This document shows positions 51,860 through 61,120 of a stretch of 64,000 bases of DNA, piece by piece (position 1 is the stretch's first letter; each line of letters begins with the position of its first letter). The notes below the pieces were generated by a model that was not told the DNA's origin, ran no database searches, and saw only the letters and a program-made list of their open reading frames with translations. The stretch is from Paenibacillus taichungensis (GTDB lineage: Bacteria; Bacillota; Bacilli; Paenibacillales; Paenibacillaceae). The stretch covers positions 62,001 to 126,000 of the forward strand of contig NZ_QEVW01000017.1 in NCBI RefSeq assembly GCF_003287275.1, given 5' to 3'. The translations under genes and the position numbers were made by a program.

Positions 51860-51953
51860 GATGGTAATCCTCCCGTTTCATATGTCTGTCTATCCGGGAC
51901 TTTTTTGTCCCTGTCTATAGCTTCATGAATGCCACTCCGCAGCCCTATACGGT

Positions 51954-51980
51954 GAAGCGCAGGCCAAATTGCTGCGCTTC
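51954..51980 (-). other. Stem-loop between the permease genes and binding protein 3
   Basis: GAAGCGCAG and CTGCGCTTC form a perfect 9-pair stem with a nine-base loop. No T-run follows on the minus strand, so it is more likely an RNA stability or processing element than a terminator. Confidence 0.55.
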
Positions 51981-52045
51981 GGGCATTCTGATGCTTCTTT
52001 TATTATACAGCCGCTCTATCTATGTGGCGGCCTGTACAAACTTGC

Positions 52046-52948
52046 TTAAGCTTTTACTGCACCCAATGTCATACCACCCACAAAATACTTTTGCAGGAAT
52101 GGATACACAATCAGGATTGGAACCGTAACAACGATCGTGATCGCCATCTTGATTGATTCTGGTGAAATCTGTGTCATCTGCTGTGCCATATCATTGGCAT
52201 TCCGTCCGGCTCCTGAGCCTTGCTGTGTACTTTGCAGTACTTTCATCAACTCGTACTGGAGCGTGGTCAGATGCGCCTTCGAACCATTATACAGGTACGT
52301 GTCGAACCAAGCATTCCACTGGCCTACAGCCAAGAATAACGCGATGGTTGCAAGAACCGGTTTACAGAGCGGCAAAATGATTTTGTAATAGATCTTAAAG
52401 TCATTCGCGCCATCCAGCTTCGCAGATTCCTGCAAGGCATACGGCAAACCGTCAATGAAGGAACGGATAATGAACACGTTAAACGCACTGATCATACCTG
52501 GCAATACATATACCCAGAACGTACCGATCAGGTTCAGGTCACGCATCAGGATGTACACCGGAATCAGACCACCGGAGAAATACATCGTGAGTGCAAGTGC
52601 AGTGGAAACAAACTTTCTCAACTTAAAGTCAGGACGACTCAGTGTAAATGCGATCATTGAGGAACTGATCAAGCCGAGCAACGTACCTACAATGGTACGT
52701 AGAATGGATACCTGCAAACCTTGCAGCAATCCATCGTATTGGAAAATCGTTTTGTAGTTTTGCAATGTGAAATCACGTGGCCACAAGTAAATTCCACCAC
52801 GTACGGTATCTGTCGAGTTATTAAGTGAGATAGCCAGTACGTTCAGGAATGGATACAGTGTTACAATCAGCACCAGGGTCATCGCGAGGATGTTGAATAT
52901 ATCGAACAGCTTATCGCCCCGAGTAGCATTGAATGCTTTGTTCGCCAT
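52046..52948 (-). CDS. LplC/YtcP-type ABC permease
   Basis: 300 residues, six helices. LVLIVTLYPFLNVLAISLN is the first helix; the EAA loop is ESAKLDGANDFKIYYKIILPLCKP. The QGSGAGRNANDMAQQ insert before the last helix and the end FLQKYFVGGMTLGAVKA are typical of the YtcP/LplC branch. It forms the channel with the LplB-type protein encoded 15 bases upstream. No ATPase is encoded here; a shared MsmX-like ATPase is expected. Confidence 0.93.
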   Translation of the reverse strand: MANKAFNATRGDKLFDIFNILAMTLVLIVTLYPFLNVLAISLNNSTDTVRGGIYLWPRDFTLQNYKTIFQYDGLLQGLQVSILRTIVGTLLGLISSSMIAFTLSRPDFKLRKFVSTALALTMYFSGGLIPVYILMRDLNLIGTFWVYVLPGMISAFNVFIIRSFIDGLPYALQESAKLDGANDFKIYYKIILPLCKPVLATIALFLAVGQWNAWFDTYLYNGSKAHLTTLQYELMKVLQSTQQGSGAGRNANDMAQQMTQISPESIKMAITIVVTVPILIVYPFLQKYFVGGMTLGAVKA

Positions 52949-52963
52949 AATGTCGTCCCCTCC

Positions 52964-53947
52964 CTACATGATGCTTTCTTTGGTGAATTTTTTGAACAAT
53001 CCGTTCGCTGTAAACAGAAGGATGATACTGACAACGGAGTTGAATATGCCTATGGCTGTACCATACGAGAATCGTCCCATATTCAAACCATAATTGAGCG
53101 CGTATAGATCAAGTACTTCCGAGTAGTCTAGCACCAGACTGTTTTGCAGCAAAAATTGCTTCTCAAAACCGATACTGATCAGATGCCCGATAGACATGAT
53201 GAACAGTACAGAGATCGTAGTCCGAATGCCTGGCAGCGTAATATGCCACATTTGTCTCCAACGGTTCGCCCCGTCTACACGGGAAGCTTCGTAAAGTTCT
53301 TGGTCAATACCGGTAATGGCCGCCAGATAGATGATGGCATTCCAGCCGGTTTCCTTCCACATATCTGAAGCGGTTACAATGTACCAGAACAAGTTCCCCT
53401 TCGCCATGAACTGGATCGGCTGATCGATAATGTTTAGGTTTACCAAAATGTCATTGATAATCCCGCCATCGGTGGAGAGCATCTTGGTAATAATCCCTGC
53501 CACTACGACCCAGGATACAAAGTGAGGCAGATATGATACCGTTTGCACGGCGCGCTTGAAGAACATGCCTCTCATCTCATTCAAGAGAATCGCAAAGAAA
53601 ATCGGCACGATAAAACCGACAACCAGTCCCATCAAGCTCATTGCAAGCGTATTTCGAAGTACCAGATAGAAGCGATCATCACTGAACAGCTCTACAAAGT
53701 GTTTAAAACCAACCCACTCTTGATCACCGAACGATCTGGCCGGTTTATAATTTTGGAAAGCCATCGTCCATCCCCATAGTGGCAGATAGTTAAATACAAA
53801 AACCCAAACTACGAATGGCAATGACATAAGATAGAGATACTTTTGCTGTTTCATGCTGTCCCAAATTCTATTCCGCCGTTTTTGTGTTGACGGATTGGGG
53901 TCACTGCTTTTTTTCGCGGAAGCGGATTTTTCTGTTAGCGTTTCCAT
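52964..53947 (-). CDS. LplB-type ABC permease
   Basis: 327 residues. A cytoplasmic tail rich in Lys/Ser precedes six helices (YLYLMSLPFVVWVFVFNYLPLWGWTMAFQNYKP is the LplB start pattern). EAA loop: EASRVDGANRWRQMWHITLPGIRT. It pairs with YtcP-type permeases for oligosaccharide uptake. It is first in the importer operon, downstream of the two-component genes, which in YesMN-like systems activate the linked transporter. GGAGGGGG precedes ATG 53947. Confidence 0.93.
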   Translation of the reverse strand: METLTEKSASAKKSSDPNPSTQKRRNRIWDSMKQQKYLYLMSLPFVVWVFVFNYLPLWGWTMAFQNYKPARSFGDQEWVGFKHFVELFSDDRFYLVLRNTLAMSLMGLVVGFIVPIFFAILLNEMRGMFFKRAVQTVSYLPHFVSWVVVAGIITKMLSTDGGIINDILVNLNIIDQPIQFMAKGNLFWYIVTASDMWKETGWNAIIYLAAITGIDQELYEASRVDGANRWRQMWHITLPGIRTTISVLFIMSIGHLISIGFEKQFLLQNSLVLDYSEVLDLYALNYGLNMGRFSYGTAIGIFNSVVSIILLFTANGLFKKFTKESIM

Positions 53948-54152
53948 CTCCGTTCCCCCTCCTCTGATTTATAAAATAATCATACCTGATAGAGCGTTTT
54001 CAAAATACCAGCTGGATTTTAGAGAAAATCATATAAAAATTAGATATCCCCCTATAAAATCCGATATTATATCTATAAAATTAGTGATAATGACGCTGTC
54101 TATTATTTATTAATGAAATTAAAAGGAAATTCAATTTGAAAATGGAAATTAC

Positions 54153-54181
54153 CGAAAACGTTTTATAGAAATCGTTTACTT
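54153..54181. promoter_or_regulatory. CGAAAACGTTTTAT plus near-cre before the importer operon
   Basis: CGAAAACGTTTTAT (54153-54166) abuts AGAAATCGTTTACTT, whose complement is one mismatch from cre. A further CGAAAACGTTTT lies at 54239-54250. The remaining leader (53948-54150) is AT-rich with TATAAT-like sequences but no clear -35, as expected for an activated promoter. Confidence 0.5.
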
Positions 54182-54196
54182 TAATTCATACCAAAA

Positions 54197-54222
54197 AGAA
54201 AAAGGACCTCAGGGGGTCCTTT
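54197..54222 (-). terminator. Terminator after the two-component genes
   Basis: AAAGGACC and GGTCCTTT pair (54201-54222) with TTTTCTTTTT on the minus strand. Confidence 0.85.
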
Positions 54223-54303
54223 CAATAGACTATAAGTTCGAAAACGTTTTTTACCTAATCAGGAGAAATACCAACGATAGAAGTACGCCCCTCTGAACAT
54301 GGA

Positions 54304-55908
54304 CTACTCTCGTTCAGGCTCTCCTGAAGAATCTTTGGGCTGTGATCTGGCAAGCTCTCTTGCATGTTTATAAGCAGATGGTGACTCCCCTACATACTTC
54401 TTGAATTTGCCGTGGAAGTAATCCACGTTGGCATACCCCACCCTCGCTGCAACCTGATGCACCTTTAAGCCTTCATCGAGCAGTTCCTTTGCTTTCTCCA
54501 TTCGAACCTTATCGAGAAATGCATTGAAATATTCCCCGGTATGATTTTTGAACAGTTTGCCCAGATAACTGCTATTGTAGTTAAATACCTCTGCGAGAAC
54601 CTCAAGCTTGAGATTTTCGCCCGGATTACGACGGATAAATTCAATCATCTGTTTCAGTACCGTGTCTTTGCTCCCTCCACCCATGCGTTGAATAAGCCGA
54701 TTGAGGTGTTCAGCAGCCATCACTTTTAGATCCAGCAACGTTAATTGATGGTAAACCTCCGTAATGAGAACGGAATGCTCCTGCATAAGGGATTGCATAT
54801 GCTGATTGGTTGCTGCAAGTTTGTTAATCGCCAATGAGAACACTTGGGAGAACGCCGTTTTAATTGTCTGTTCTGTCTGGTGATGCGGAATCAGACGCTC
54901 CTCCATCTCGGTCAGCACACGCATTACGGACTCGCTGCTCCGAATATCGAGCGCATAATACAGCTTGTCCGCCAGCTCAGCTTCATCCGGTTCACCACTT
55001 TCTTCTTCATTGACAACAATTGACTCAGAAGAAATCTTGCTCTTTTCGTCTTCGTTCCATAACATAATTCGTTGTTCCACGAACAGGAAACGTCCGCCCA
55101 ATACACCGTTGGCCTGATTATAGGAATGTGCGATGTCTGCGGTGGAGTTTACAGGTTGACCTGCAGCGGCATACATGTGAATATCCCATTCTTCCAGTAG
55201 CCCTTCCAACTCATCATATAAACGCTGGGCAGATTGTTCAGTTAAAACAGGCTCTTTGCATAACAGTCCCAGTCCAGAATGGAACGAAAACACGATACCC
55301 CGATCTTTCTGGTCAAAAACTTCCGCCAGTCTGCGTTTCACCACACTACCACGCTGTAAATCAGGTTCGGCATGCATCTCCAACAGCACGACCTGATACT
55401 GCGACCAATTCAATCCTAGAGCATTCGCTTCCATCGTTTCCGTACCTTCCAGGCTATCAAAAAGCAATGCTTCAATCTGGTGCTCCCGGTAGGCTGTATC
55501 CTCACCAGCATAGCGGGCCAGTGTCTCACGTTCCCGTGTCAGCATCACAGAGATCCGCTCCAGCTCACTGATAATCTCCTCTTCATCCACCGGCTTGAGC
55601 AGATACCCATCCACACCAAAACTAATGGCTTTCTTGGCATAATCAAAATCGGCGTATCCACTCAGGATTAGAAAGTGCGAACCCGGATGGTGCTGCCGCA
55701 CTTCCTCAATGACATCCAGTCCGGTCATGCCGGGCATGCGTATATCAATGATCGTCAGGTCCGGTTCCAGCTCTTCGAAGCGGGTAATGGCCTCACGCCC
55801 GCTCGCAGCTGTAGCAATCACCTGAAAGCCGTATTTTTCCCAATCAATGATCGTTGTCAGTCCTTCACGTATGCTCGGTTCATCATCTACTAATAACACT
55901 TTATACAT
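54304..55908 (-). CDS. AraC-type response regulator (YesN-like)
   Basis: 534 residues from ATG 55908, preceded by GGAGGAG; the longer frame overlaps the kinase gene. Receiver domain: YKVLLVDDEPSIREGL, phosphorylated Asp55 in IIDIRMPG, Lys in YLLKPVDEEE. A long middle region is followed by two AraC helix-turn-helix motifs (LAEVFNYNSSYLGKLFKNHTG; QVAARVGYANVDYFHGKFKKY). It would activate the sugar importer operon downstream when phosphorylated by the adjacent kinase. Its start lies 8 bases inside the kinase gene, so translation is coupled. Confidence 0.93.
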   Translation of the reverse strand: MYKVLLVDDEPSIREGLTTIIDWEKYGFQVIATAASGREAITRFEELEPDLTIIDIRMPGMTGLDVIEEVRQHHPGSHFLILSGYADFDYAKKAISFGVDGYLLKPVDEEEIISELERISVMLTRERETLARYAGEDTAYREHQIEALLFDSLEGTETMEANALGLNWSQYQVVLLEMHAEPDLQRGSVVKRRLAEVFDQKDRGIVFSFHSGLGLLCKEPVLTEQSAQRLYDELEGLLEEWDIHMYAAAGQPVNSTADIAHSYNQANGVLGGRFLFVEQRIMLWNEDEKSKISSESIVVNEEESGEPDEAELADKLYYALDIRSSESVMRVLTEMEERLIPHHQTEQTIKTAFSQVFSLAINKLAATNQHMQSLMQEHSVLITEVYHQLTLLDLKVMAAEHLNRLIQRMGGGSKDTVLKQMIEFIRRNPGENLKLEVLAEVFNYNSSYLGKLFKNHTGEYFNAFLDKVRMEKAKELLDEGLKVHQVAARVGYANVDYFHGKFKKYVGESPSAYKHARELARSQPKDSSGEPERE

Positions 55909-57691
55909 GCTGGTCTCCTCCTGCTGGCAAGGTGAAAGAAACCTCTGTTCCTTTCCCGTATACACTCTTAATCTGCAACCCGTATGGCTCACCATAGGTC
56001 AACGTTAAACGTTGATGTACGTTACGCATGCCAATCCGGCTCTTTTCCTGTTCTTCCGGTCCACAGATGAACTGCATCACTTCAGTCAGACGCTCCGGCG
56101 TAATGCCTGCTCCATCATCATCAACACATACCTGGACAACATCCTCCACCAAACGAATATTTATATTCACACGGACCGTACCCTCTTTATTTTCCAAACC
56201 ATGCACAATCGCATTCTCAACCAGAGGCTGAATAATCAAAGGAGGAATGTATATCTTCTCCACCTCCGGATCGATATGGATCTGGAAAGCAAGACGGTCG
56301 CCGTAACGGAATTTCTGAATTTCCAGATAAGAACGTACCATCTCCAGTTCGGCTCTGAACGTCGTTTTGCCGCTTCCAATCTCAAGACTCTTGCGCATCA
56401 GTTTGCCTAGCAGCCTTACAATATTGGCAATCTCCGCCTCACCTTTGATATGGGCTTTCATTCGGATCGACTCCAGTGCATTAAACAAAAAATGAGGATT
56501 GATCTGGCTGGCCATCATTTTCAGTTTAATCTCTTTCTGCGCGATTTCCAATTGATTGTTCTGTTCCGTTGCCTCTACCACTTGAGTCATCAGTTCATTA
56601 ATGCTCTTCACCATGTAATTGAACTGCCTGGACAGTTGCCCGATCTCATCATTTCCGTCAATTCGGGAAGTAACGTTAAGATCACCCAGTGCGAGCTTAT
56701 TCAGGTGTTTGCTAAGGCGTAACAATCGGTTCGATGTGAGGAATGAAATGATATATACAAGCAACAGTGCAATGACCAGCACGAGCGTAATAAAGAGCAT
56801 ACCGATCATGCTAATGGTATTCGCATCTTTGACAATATTTTTGGTGGCAAAAACGGATATGATCTTCAGGCTATTCATGCTCGATCCAGGACTAATCTCA
56901 TCAATGATAATGTTGGACGGCTCACCCTGAAAATCAGCTTCAATTGTACCTTTGGCCTGGTTTTGCAGATCTACACCAAAATCAAGCTCGTCCAACGTCT
57001 TGCCCACAAGCTCGGTATTTTTGGCAGCAACCACATAACCCTGTTCGTCCGTAATCAACGTCTCGAACGGTTCCTGACGTAACAATCCATTCAGCTCATC
57101 CTGATTGATTACAATCATGAGTACACCCTCGGTCCGATATTCGGCAAAAGGCACTTTGCGTACCAGACTAAGCTTGTGCACAGGATTATCTCCCTTGTCA
57201 GGAATGTAGAACCAACCGATGCTCGTCGTTTGCAGCGCTTTCTGGTACCAGTAGCTCTCCTCAGTCTGTTTATCTACCGGAATGAACTCCAGATTGTTGA
57301 TCAGCGTCGGATTGGTCGAGTAAAACCGAATGCCTGCAACCTCACGGTACAGACGCTTGTATTCCTGAAAATCTTTGTATGCGAGGTACGCCGATGTCAG
57401 CTCCACAACGCTCTCGTAGCGTTTGTTCACAATTTCCTTTAATTCATTGTTGAACATCAGAATGTTGGAAATATCTGTGGGTACACGCAGCAGTGTGGCG
57501 GTCTGACTCTTGACCTTTTCCACGTTGTTGATCGTCTGTCCTATTGCATTGTCCAGCGCTTGCTTACGAAAGTATCCGGTTACAGCAAGTCCAATAATCA
57601 GTACCGGAATCATGACGACAAGTACATAGGATATGAGCAATTTATGCTTTAATTTAAGATTGTTGGATGTTCGAATGAGCCTTCTAAACAT
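55901..57691 (-). CDS. Sensor histidine kinase (YesM-like)
   Basis: 596 residues: helix 1 about 18-40, an external Cache-like sensor domain to about 290, helix 2 about 294-318, HAMP about 320-370 (LALGDLNVTSRIDGNDEIGQL), then the HisKA-type internal region with INPHFLFNALESI (His400) and HATPase motifs PLVENAIVHGLENK and DDDGAGITPE. This is the LytS/YesM-type layout that senses extracellular sugars, often through the binding protein. GGAAGG precedes ATG 57691. It forms an operon with the response regulator. Confidence 0.93.
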   Translation of the reverse strand: MFRRLIRTSNNLKLKHKLLISYVLVVMIPVLIIGLAVTGYFRKQALDNAIGQTINNVEKVKSQTATLLRVPTDISNILMFNNELKEIVNKRYESVVELTSAYLAYKDFQEYKRLYREVAGIRFYSTNPTLINNLEFIPVDKQTEESYWYQKALQTTSIGWFYIPDKGDNPVHKLSLVRKVPFAEYRTEGVLMIVINQDELNGLLRQEPFETLITDEQGYVVAAKNTELVGKTLDELDFGVDLQNQAKGTIEADFQGEPSNIIIDEISPGSSMNSLKIISVFATKNIVKDANTISMIGMLFITLVLVIALLLVYIISFLTSNRLLRLSKHLNKLALGDLNVTSRIDGNDEIGQLSRQFNYMVKSINELMTQVVEATEQNNQLEIAQKEIKLKMMASQINPHFLFNALESIRMKAHIKGEAEIANIVRLLGKLMRKSLEIGSGKTTFRAELEMVRSYLEIQKFRYGDRLAFQIHIDPEVEKIYIPPLIIQPLVENAIVHGLENKEGTVRVNINIRLVEDVVQVCVDDDGAGITPERLTEVMQFICGPEEQEKSRIGMRNVHQRLTLTYGEPYGLQIKSVYGKGTEVSFTLPAGGDQHV

Positions 57692-57781
57692 ATCTGCACC
57701 TTCCGTCGCTTATAAGCGCTTACATATAAAGGTCAGTACATATTACGCCTGCCCTTCCAATTCATCATACCACATAACAGC

Positions 57782-57802
57782 AAAAGCCCTGCAAGAGGGC
57801 TT
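57782..57802 (-). terminator. Terminator after the MFS transporter
   Basis: AAGCCCT and AGGGCTT pair around five bases, followed by TTTTG on the minus strand. Confidence 0.7.
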
Positions 57803-57890
57803 CAAAAAAAGGCTGTATGCTGAATGATAAAACAAACAAATATGAAACTTGAATAGCTATTTCTAATATATAGGAAGGAAAACAGGTGGC

Positions 57891-59069
57891 TTAGCTGCTG
57901 CGTGCTGAGCGGAAACCATGTCCTTTGGCACGCAGCGCAACAATCAGAGCCACAAGTGATAGGAACAGGATGGCCCAAGTAAAGGACGAGGCTCCCCATT
58001 GATTCAAAAGCACACCTCCCGCCAATCCACCAATAGCAATAGCTAGATTCCACACAGTCGTATTAATCGGCATAACGATATCTACACCCTGCTCCCCAGC
58101 GGCTTGGGCAAGGGCGGTCTGCAACAGTGTAGCCGCACCGCCAAATGTCAGACCCCAGAGCGCAACTGAACCAAAAACAACGGCAGCGTGCTCACTCCAA
58201 AGCCCCAATACCAGAGAGATCAGAGCAAATCCCGCCAGACTGATGAGAACCAGCATACGCAACCAACGATCAATAAGAATACCTGTAACCCAGATGCCCA
58301 CCAATGCCATCAGGCCAAACACAAGTAACATAAGTCCAACCTTTGATTCCTGACCGACATCGGCAAGGAAAGGAGCAATATAGGTGTACAAAATATTATG
58401 AGCCAGCATCCAGGCCAGAACAACAGCCAGAATGGGAATGACGCCAGGGGTCAGCAGCACCCTAATTGAAGAAATGCGTTGATCAGCAGACTGTCCTGGA
58501 TAATCGGGTACTTTCCAGAGCACCCAGAAAATCAGTACAAACGCGAGCAGCGACATCAGCCAGAATACCGAGCGCCAGCCCATAAAGGAACCGAGCAGTG
58601 TACCAGCAGGAACACCGAACGATAACGCAATCGGTGTTCCAATCATCGCAACAGCCATTCCCCTTCCCTTGAGATGATCAGGCACCATACGTAGTGCATA
58701 GCTGCCAATCAGTCCCCAGGAGACACCGGCTGCAACACCGGCAAAAAAACGAGCGACAAGTGTCAATACATAGTTTGAAGAAAGGGCTGTAACGGTGTTG
58801 AAGATCAGAAAACCGATAATCGCTAGAAGTAAAAGCGGACGGCGTCGCCAGCCCCTTGTCAGGACAGCCACAGGTATAGCGGCAATCAGAGATCCTACTG
58901 CATAAAATGTGACGAGCTGCCCTGCACCTGCCTCAGAGACTTGAAGCCCTTCCTTGATTTGCGGCAGCAACCCCGCGGGAAGAGTTTCAGTCATAATAGC
59001 TATAAAACCAGCCATAGCCAAGGCCAGCAGCCCTAACCATGGGAAACGTTGAGAAGAATTATCGGACAT
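57891..59069 (-). CDS. MFS drug/sugar efflux transporter
   Basis: 392 residues, 12 hydrophobic helices. The first helix ETLPAGLLPQI and the loop GSLIAAIPVAVLTRGWRRRPLLL are the DHA1-type pattern of AraJ/SotB/YdhP exporters. It moves small molecules out by proton exchange; the substrate is unknown. A TTGACA-17-TAATAT promoter lies upstream with ATGGATCGATCAT next to its start point. The same core recurs near the divergent TetR gene, so that protein probably represses this exporter. AAGGAG precedes ATG 59069. Confidence 0.9.
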   Translation of the reverse strand: MSDNSSQRFPWLGLLALAMAGFIAIMTETLPAGLLPQIKEGLQVSEAGAGQLVTFYAVGSLIAAIPVAVLTRGWRRRPLLLLAIIGFLIFNTVTALSSNYVLTLVARFFAGVAAGVSWGLIGSYALRMVPDHLKGRGMAVAMIGTPIALSFGVPAGTLLGSFMGWRSVFWLMSLLAFVLIFWVLWKVPDYPGQSADQRISSIRVLLTPGVIPILAVVLAWMLAHNILYTYIAPFLADVGQESKVGLMLLVFGLMALVGIWVTGILIDRWLRMLVLISLAGFALISLVLGLWSEHAAVVFGSVALWGLTFGGAATLLQTALAQAAGEQGVDIVMPINTTVWNLAIAIGGLAGGVLLNQWGASSFTWAILFLSLVALIVALRAKGHGFRSARSS

Positions 59070-59113
59070 CTGTGCAGCTCCTTCTTAGATAATATATGAT
59101 GAACAATCGAATT

Positions 59114-59160
59114 ATGGATCGATCATTCCTTATATTATCCACCCTCTCTCACCTTGTCAA
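59114..59160 (-). promoter_or_regulatory. MFS promoter with TetR-type operator
   Basis: -35 TTGACA (59155-59160), 17 bases, -10 TAATAT (59132-59137), then ATGGATCGATCAT (59114-59126). A second TGGATCGATTA lies at 59168-59178 before the TetR gene. Confidence 0.75.
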
Positions 59161-59212
59161 CGACTTTTGGATCGATTAGTATATAATTAAGAAAAACGAG
59201 GGGGAATCTCTT

Positions 59213-59824
59213 ATGGCAAGAACCGGACGTCCGCGCATTTTTGATCGGGATGAAGCCTTGTTGCAGGCAATGATGCTCTTTTGGGAACAAGGATTCGAGG
59301 CCACCTCATTGCTTCAGCTTCGAGCTGTCATGGGGGATATTTCAGCAGCCAGCTTCTATGCAGCCTTTGAATCCAAAGAAGCTCTGTATAAAGAAGCGGT
59401 AGAACGATATATGGGTACGTTTGGACGGGTTACAGAAAGTTTCTCGGATGTCACGCTGTCTCCAAGAGAAGCGATCGAGACAACTTTAAGAAGTACCGCC
59501 AAAATGCAAACAGACAGCGCACATCCATCTGGTTGTTTAATCGTGCTGTCAGCCAGCACATGTTCTTCCAAAAACAATCATATCCGTGATATTACCGGCG
59601 ATAAAAGAAAGCTGACTCGCAACCGCCTGCAGGAATGCATCCAACGTGCAGTGGAAATCGGCGAACTACCCGCCTCCACAAATGTCTCGATGCTGACCAC
59701 CGTATTTGATACCTTTATGCAGGGGATTTCTACACAAGCCCGGGACGGCGTCCCTTATGCAACGCTTGATCAGGCTATCACGGAAATCATGGGCATCTGG
59801 GACCTTGCTCAACAACCAGCTTGA
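59213..59824 (+). CDS. TetR-family regulator of the MFS exporter
   Basis: 203 residues. N-terminal HTH: ARTGRPRIFDRDEALLQAM, FWEQGFEATSLLQLRAVMG, SAASFYAAFESKEALYKEAV. The C-terminal half matches the subgroup with SGCLIVLSASTC. The gene is divergent from the exporter across 143 bases holding two TGGATCGATYA sites, the standard arrangement for a local repressor released by the exported compound. GAGGGGGA precedes ATG 59213. Confidence 0.92.
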   Translation: MARTGRPRIFDRDEALLQAMMLFWEQGFEATSLLQLRAVMGDISAASFYAAFESKEALYKEAVERYMGTFGRVTESFSDVTLSPREAIETTLRSTAKMQTDSAHPSGCLIVLSASTCSSKNNHIRDITGDKRKLTRNRLQECIQRAVEIGELPASTNVSMLTTVFDTFMQGISTQARDGVPYATLDQAITEIMGIWDLAQQPA

Positions 59825-59858
59825 CGTTGCTTCCTAAGGGTTTAAATAATAAAACAGC

Positions 59859-59889
59859 CAAAAAAGGCACTCCCTGATTGGAAGTGCCT
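59859..59889 (-). terminator. Bidirectional terminator between tetR and osmC-type genes
   Basis: AGGCACT and AGTGCCT pair (59865-59871 with 59883-59889). Six T follow on the minus strand and TCTTC on the plus strand. Confidence 0.75.
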
Positions 59890-59917
59890 CTTCAATATAT
59901 CATTTACCCATATGCCG

Positions 59918-60340
59918 TTATGGACGTGGTGTGTCTACCCCATTCAATATCAGTTTGGGATGAATATCTGCGCTAAGCGAAGCGGAGACTGCACAATACT
60001 TCTCTTCAGCCATTTGGATGGCTTTCCAGATCCGGTAATCCGGGATATCACCGTCTACCTTGAAGATCAGGTCAATGGCAGTAAAACCTTTCGGCATACC
60101 TTCACTGCGTTTACCCTGTGCTTCAATCTCAATGCCTGTAATTTTGTCCAGGAAAGCGTCCAGAATCATCGTGATATCGATCCCCATACAACCTCCGAGA
60201 CCTGCCAGTAACAATTCCATAGGTGTTGCACCCTTGCTGTCACCACCATAGGCTGCCGTGGCATCCATGCCAACCGCGTAGCCAGAGGGTCCTTCGGAAG
60301 TAAACGCGCGTTTGCCTTTCCATACCGTTGTTACATTCAT
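59918..60340 (-). CDS. OsmC/Ohr-family thiol peroxidase-like protein
   Basis: 140 residues with the OsmC fold: GGDSKGATPMELLLAGLGGCMGID and EKYCAVSASL hold the two Cys (about 51 and 115) that reduce organic peroxides in this family. The short YhfA-type subgroup is less well characterised than OsmC or Ohr. It begins 18 bases after the amino-acid ATPase gene with no terminator between, so it appears to be the last gene of that ABC operon. AAGGA precedes ATG 60340. Confidence 0.9.
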   Translation of the reverse strand: MNVTTVWKGKRAFTSEGPSGYAVGMDATAAYGGDSKGATPMELLLAGLGGCMGIDITMILDAFLDKITGIEIEAQGKRSEGMPKGFTAIDLIFKVDGDIPDYRIWKAIQMAEEKYCAVSASLSADIHPKLILNGVDTPRP

Positions 60341-60358
60341 GATGTTTATCCTTCTTTC

Positions 60359-61105
60359 TTAGAATTCAGTAATTTGCTGCAAGAAACGACGTGTCCGCTC
60401 TTGAGTCGGGTGTTCAAAAAAAGCCTGTGGACTTGCTTCTTCCACAATCGATCCATCCGCCATAAAGACGATTTTGTTCGCCACATTCCGGGCAAACTTC
60501 AACTCATGTGTAACGACCAGCATCGTCATGCCTTCCTGTGCCAACTCCTTCATAACAGAGAGCACTTCTCCCACGAGTTCGGGATCAAGGGCTGAGGTAG
60601 GCTCATCAAACAGCATTACCTCAGGCTCCATGGCAAGTGCGCGGGCAATCGCTACGCGCTGCTGCTGTCCCCCAGACAAACGAGATGGATATGCATCCTG
60701 CTTGTCCGACAGGCCGACTCGATCCAGCAGAATCCGGCCGCGTTCGGCCGCTTCGTCCCGCTTGATTTTTTTCACAGTCACGAGCCCTTCCATCACATTG
60801 CCAAGCACTGTCTTGTGCGGATACAGATTGAACTGCTGGAATACCATGCCGGTCTGCCGACGAATTTCCAGTACCCGTGCCCGCTGGATTCGCTGCGAGT
60901 CGGCACTATCTACCACAACGCCATTCACTTCAATCTTGCCGCCAGAGAGTTCCTCCAGGCCGTTGAGACAGCGCAGCAGCGTACTTTTGCCTGATCCACT
61001 GGGTCCCAGCAGAACAACAATATCTTTCGCATCGACATGCAGATCTATATTTGTGAGAACTTCATTTTTCCCAAAACGTTTGGTTAGTCCTGTTGTTGTA
61101 ATCAC
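60359..61105 (-). CDS. Polar amino-acid ABC transporter ATPase
   Basis: 248 residues from GTG 61105 after GGAGGG. LLGPSGSGKSTLLRCLNGLE is the Walker A region, QFNLYPHKTVLGNV the Q-loop area, LSGGQQQRVAIARAL the signature, VMLFDEPTSALDPE Walker B, and VVTHEL the H-loop. GlnQ/TcyC-type ATPases energise import of polar amino acids. It is third in the unit after binding protein and permease. Confidence 0.94.
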   Translation of the reverse strand: MITTTGLTKRFGKNEVLTNIDLHVDAKDIVVLLGPSGSGKSTLLRCLNGLEELSGGKIEVNGVVVDSADSQRIQRARVLEIRRQTGMVFQQFNLYPHKTVLGNVMEGLVTVKKIKRDEAAERGRILLDRVGLSDKQDAYPSRLSGGQQQRVAIARALAMEPEVMLFDEPTSALDPELVGEVLSVMKELAQEGMTMLVVTHELKFARNVANKIVFMADGSIVEEASPQAFFEHPTQERTRRFLQQITEF

Positions 61106-61120
61106 CGGTTCTCCCTCCTA

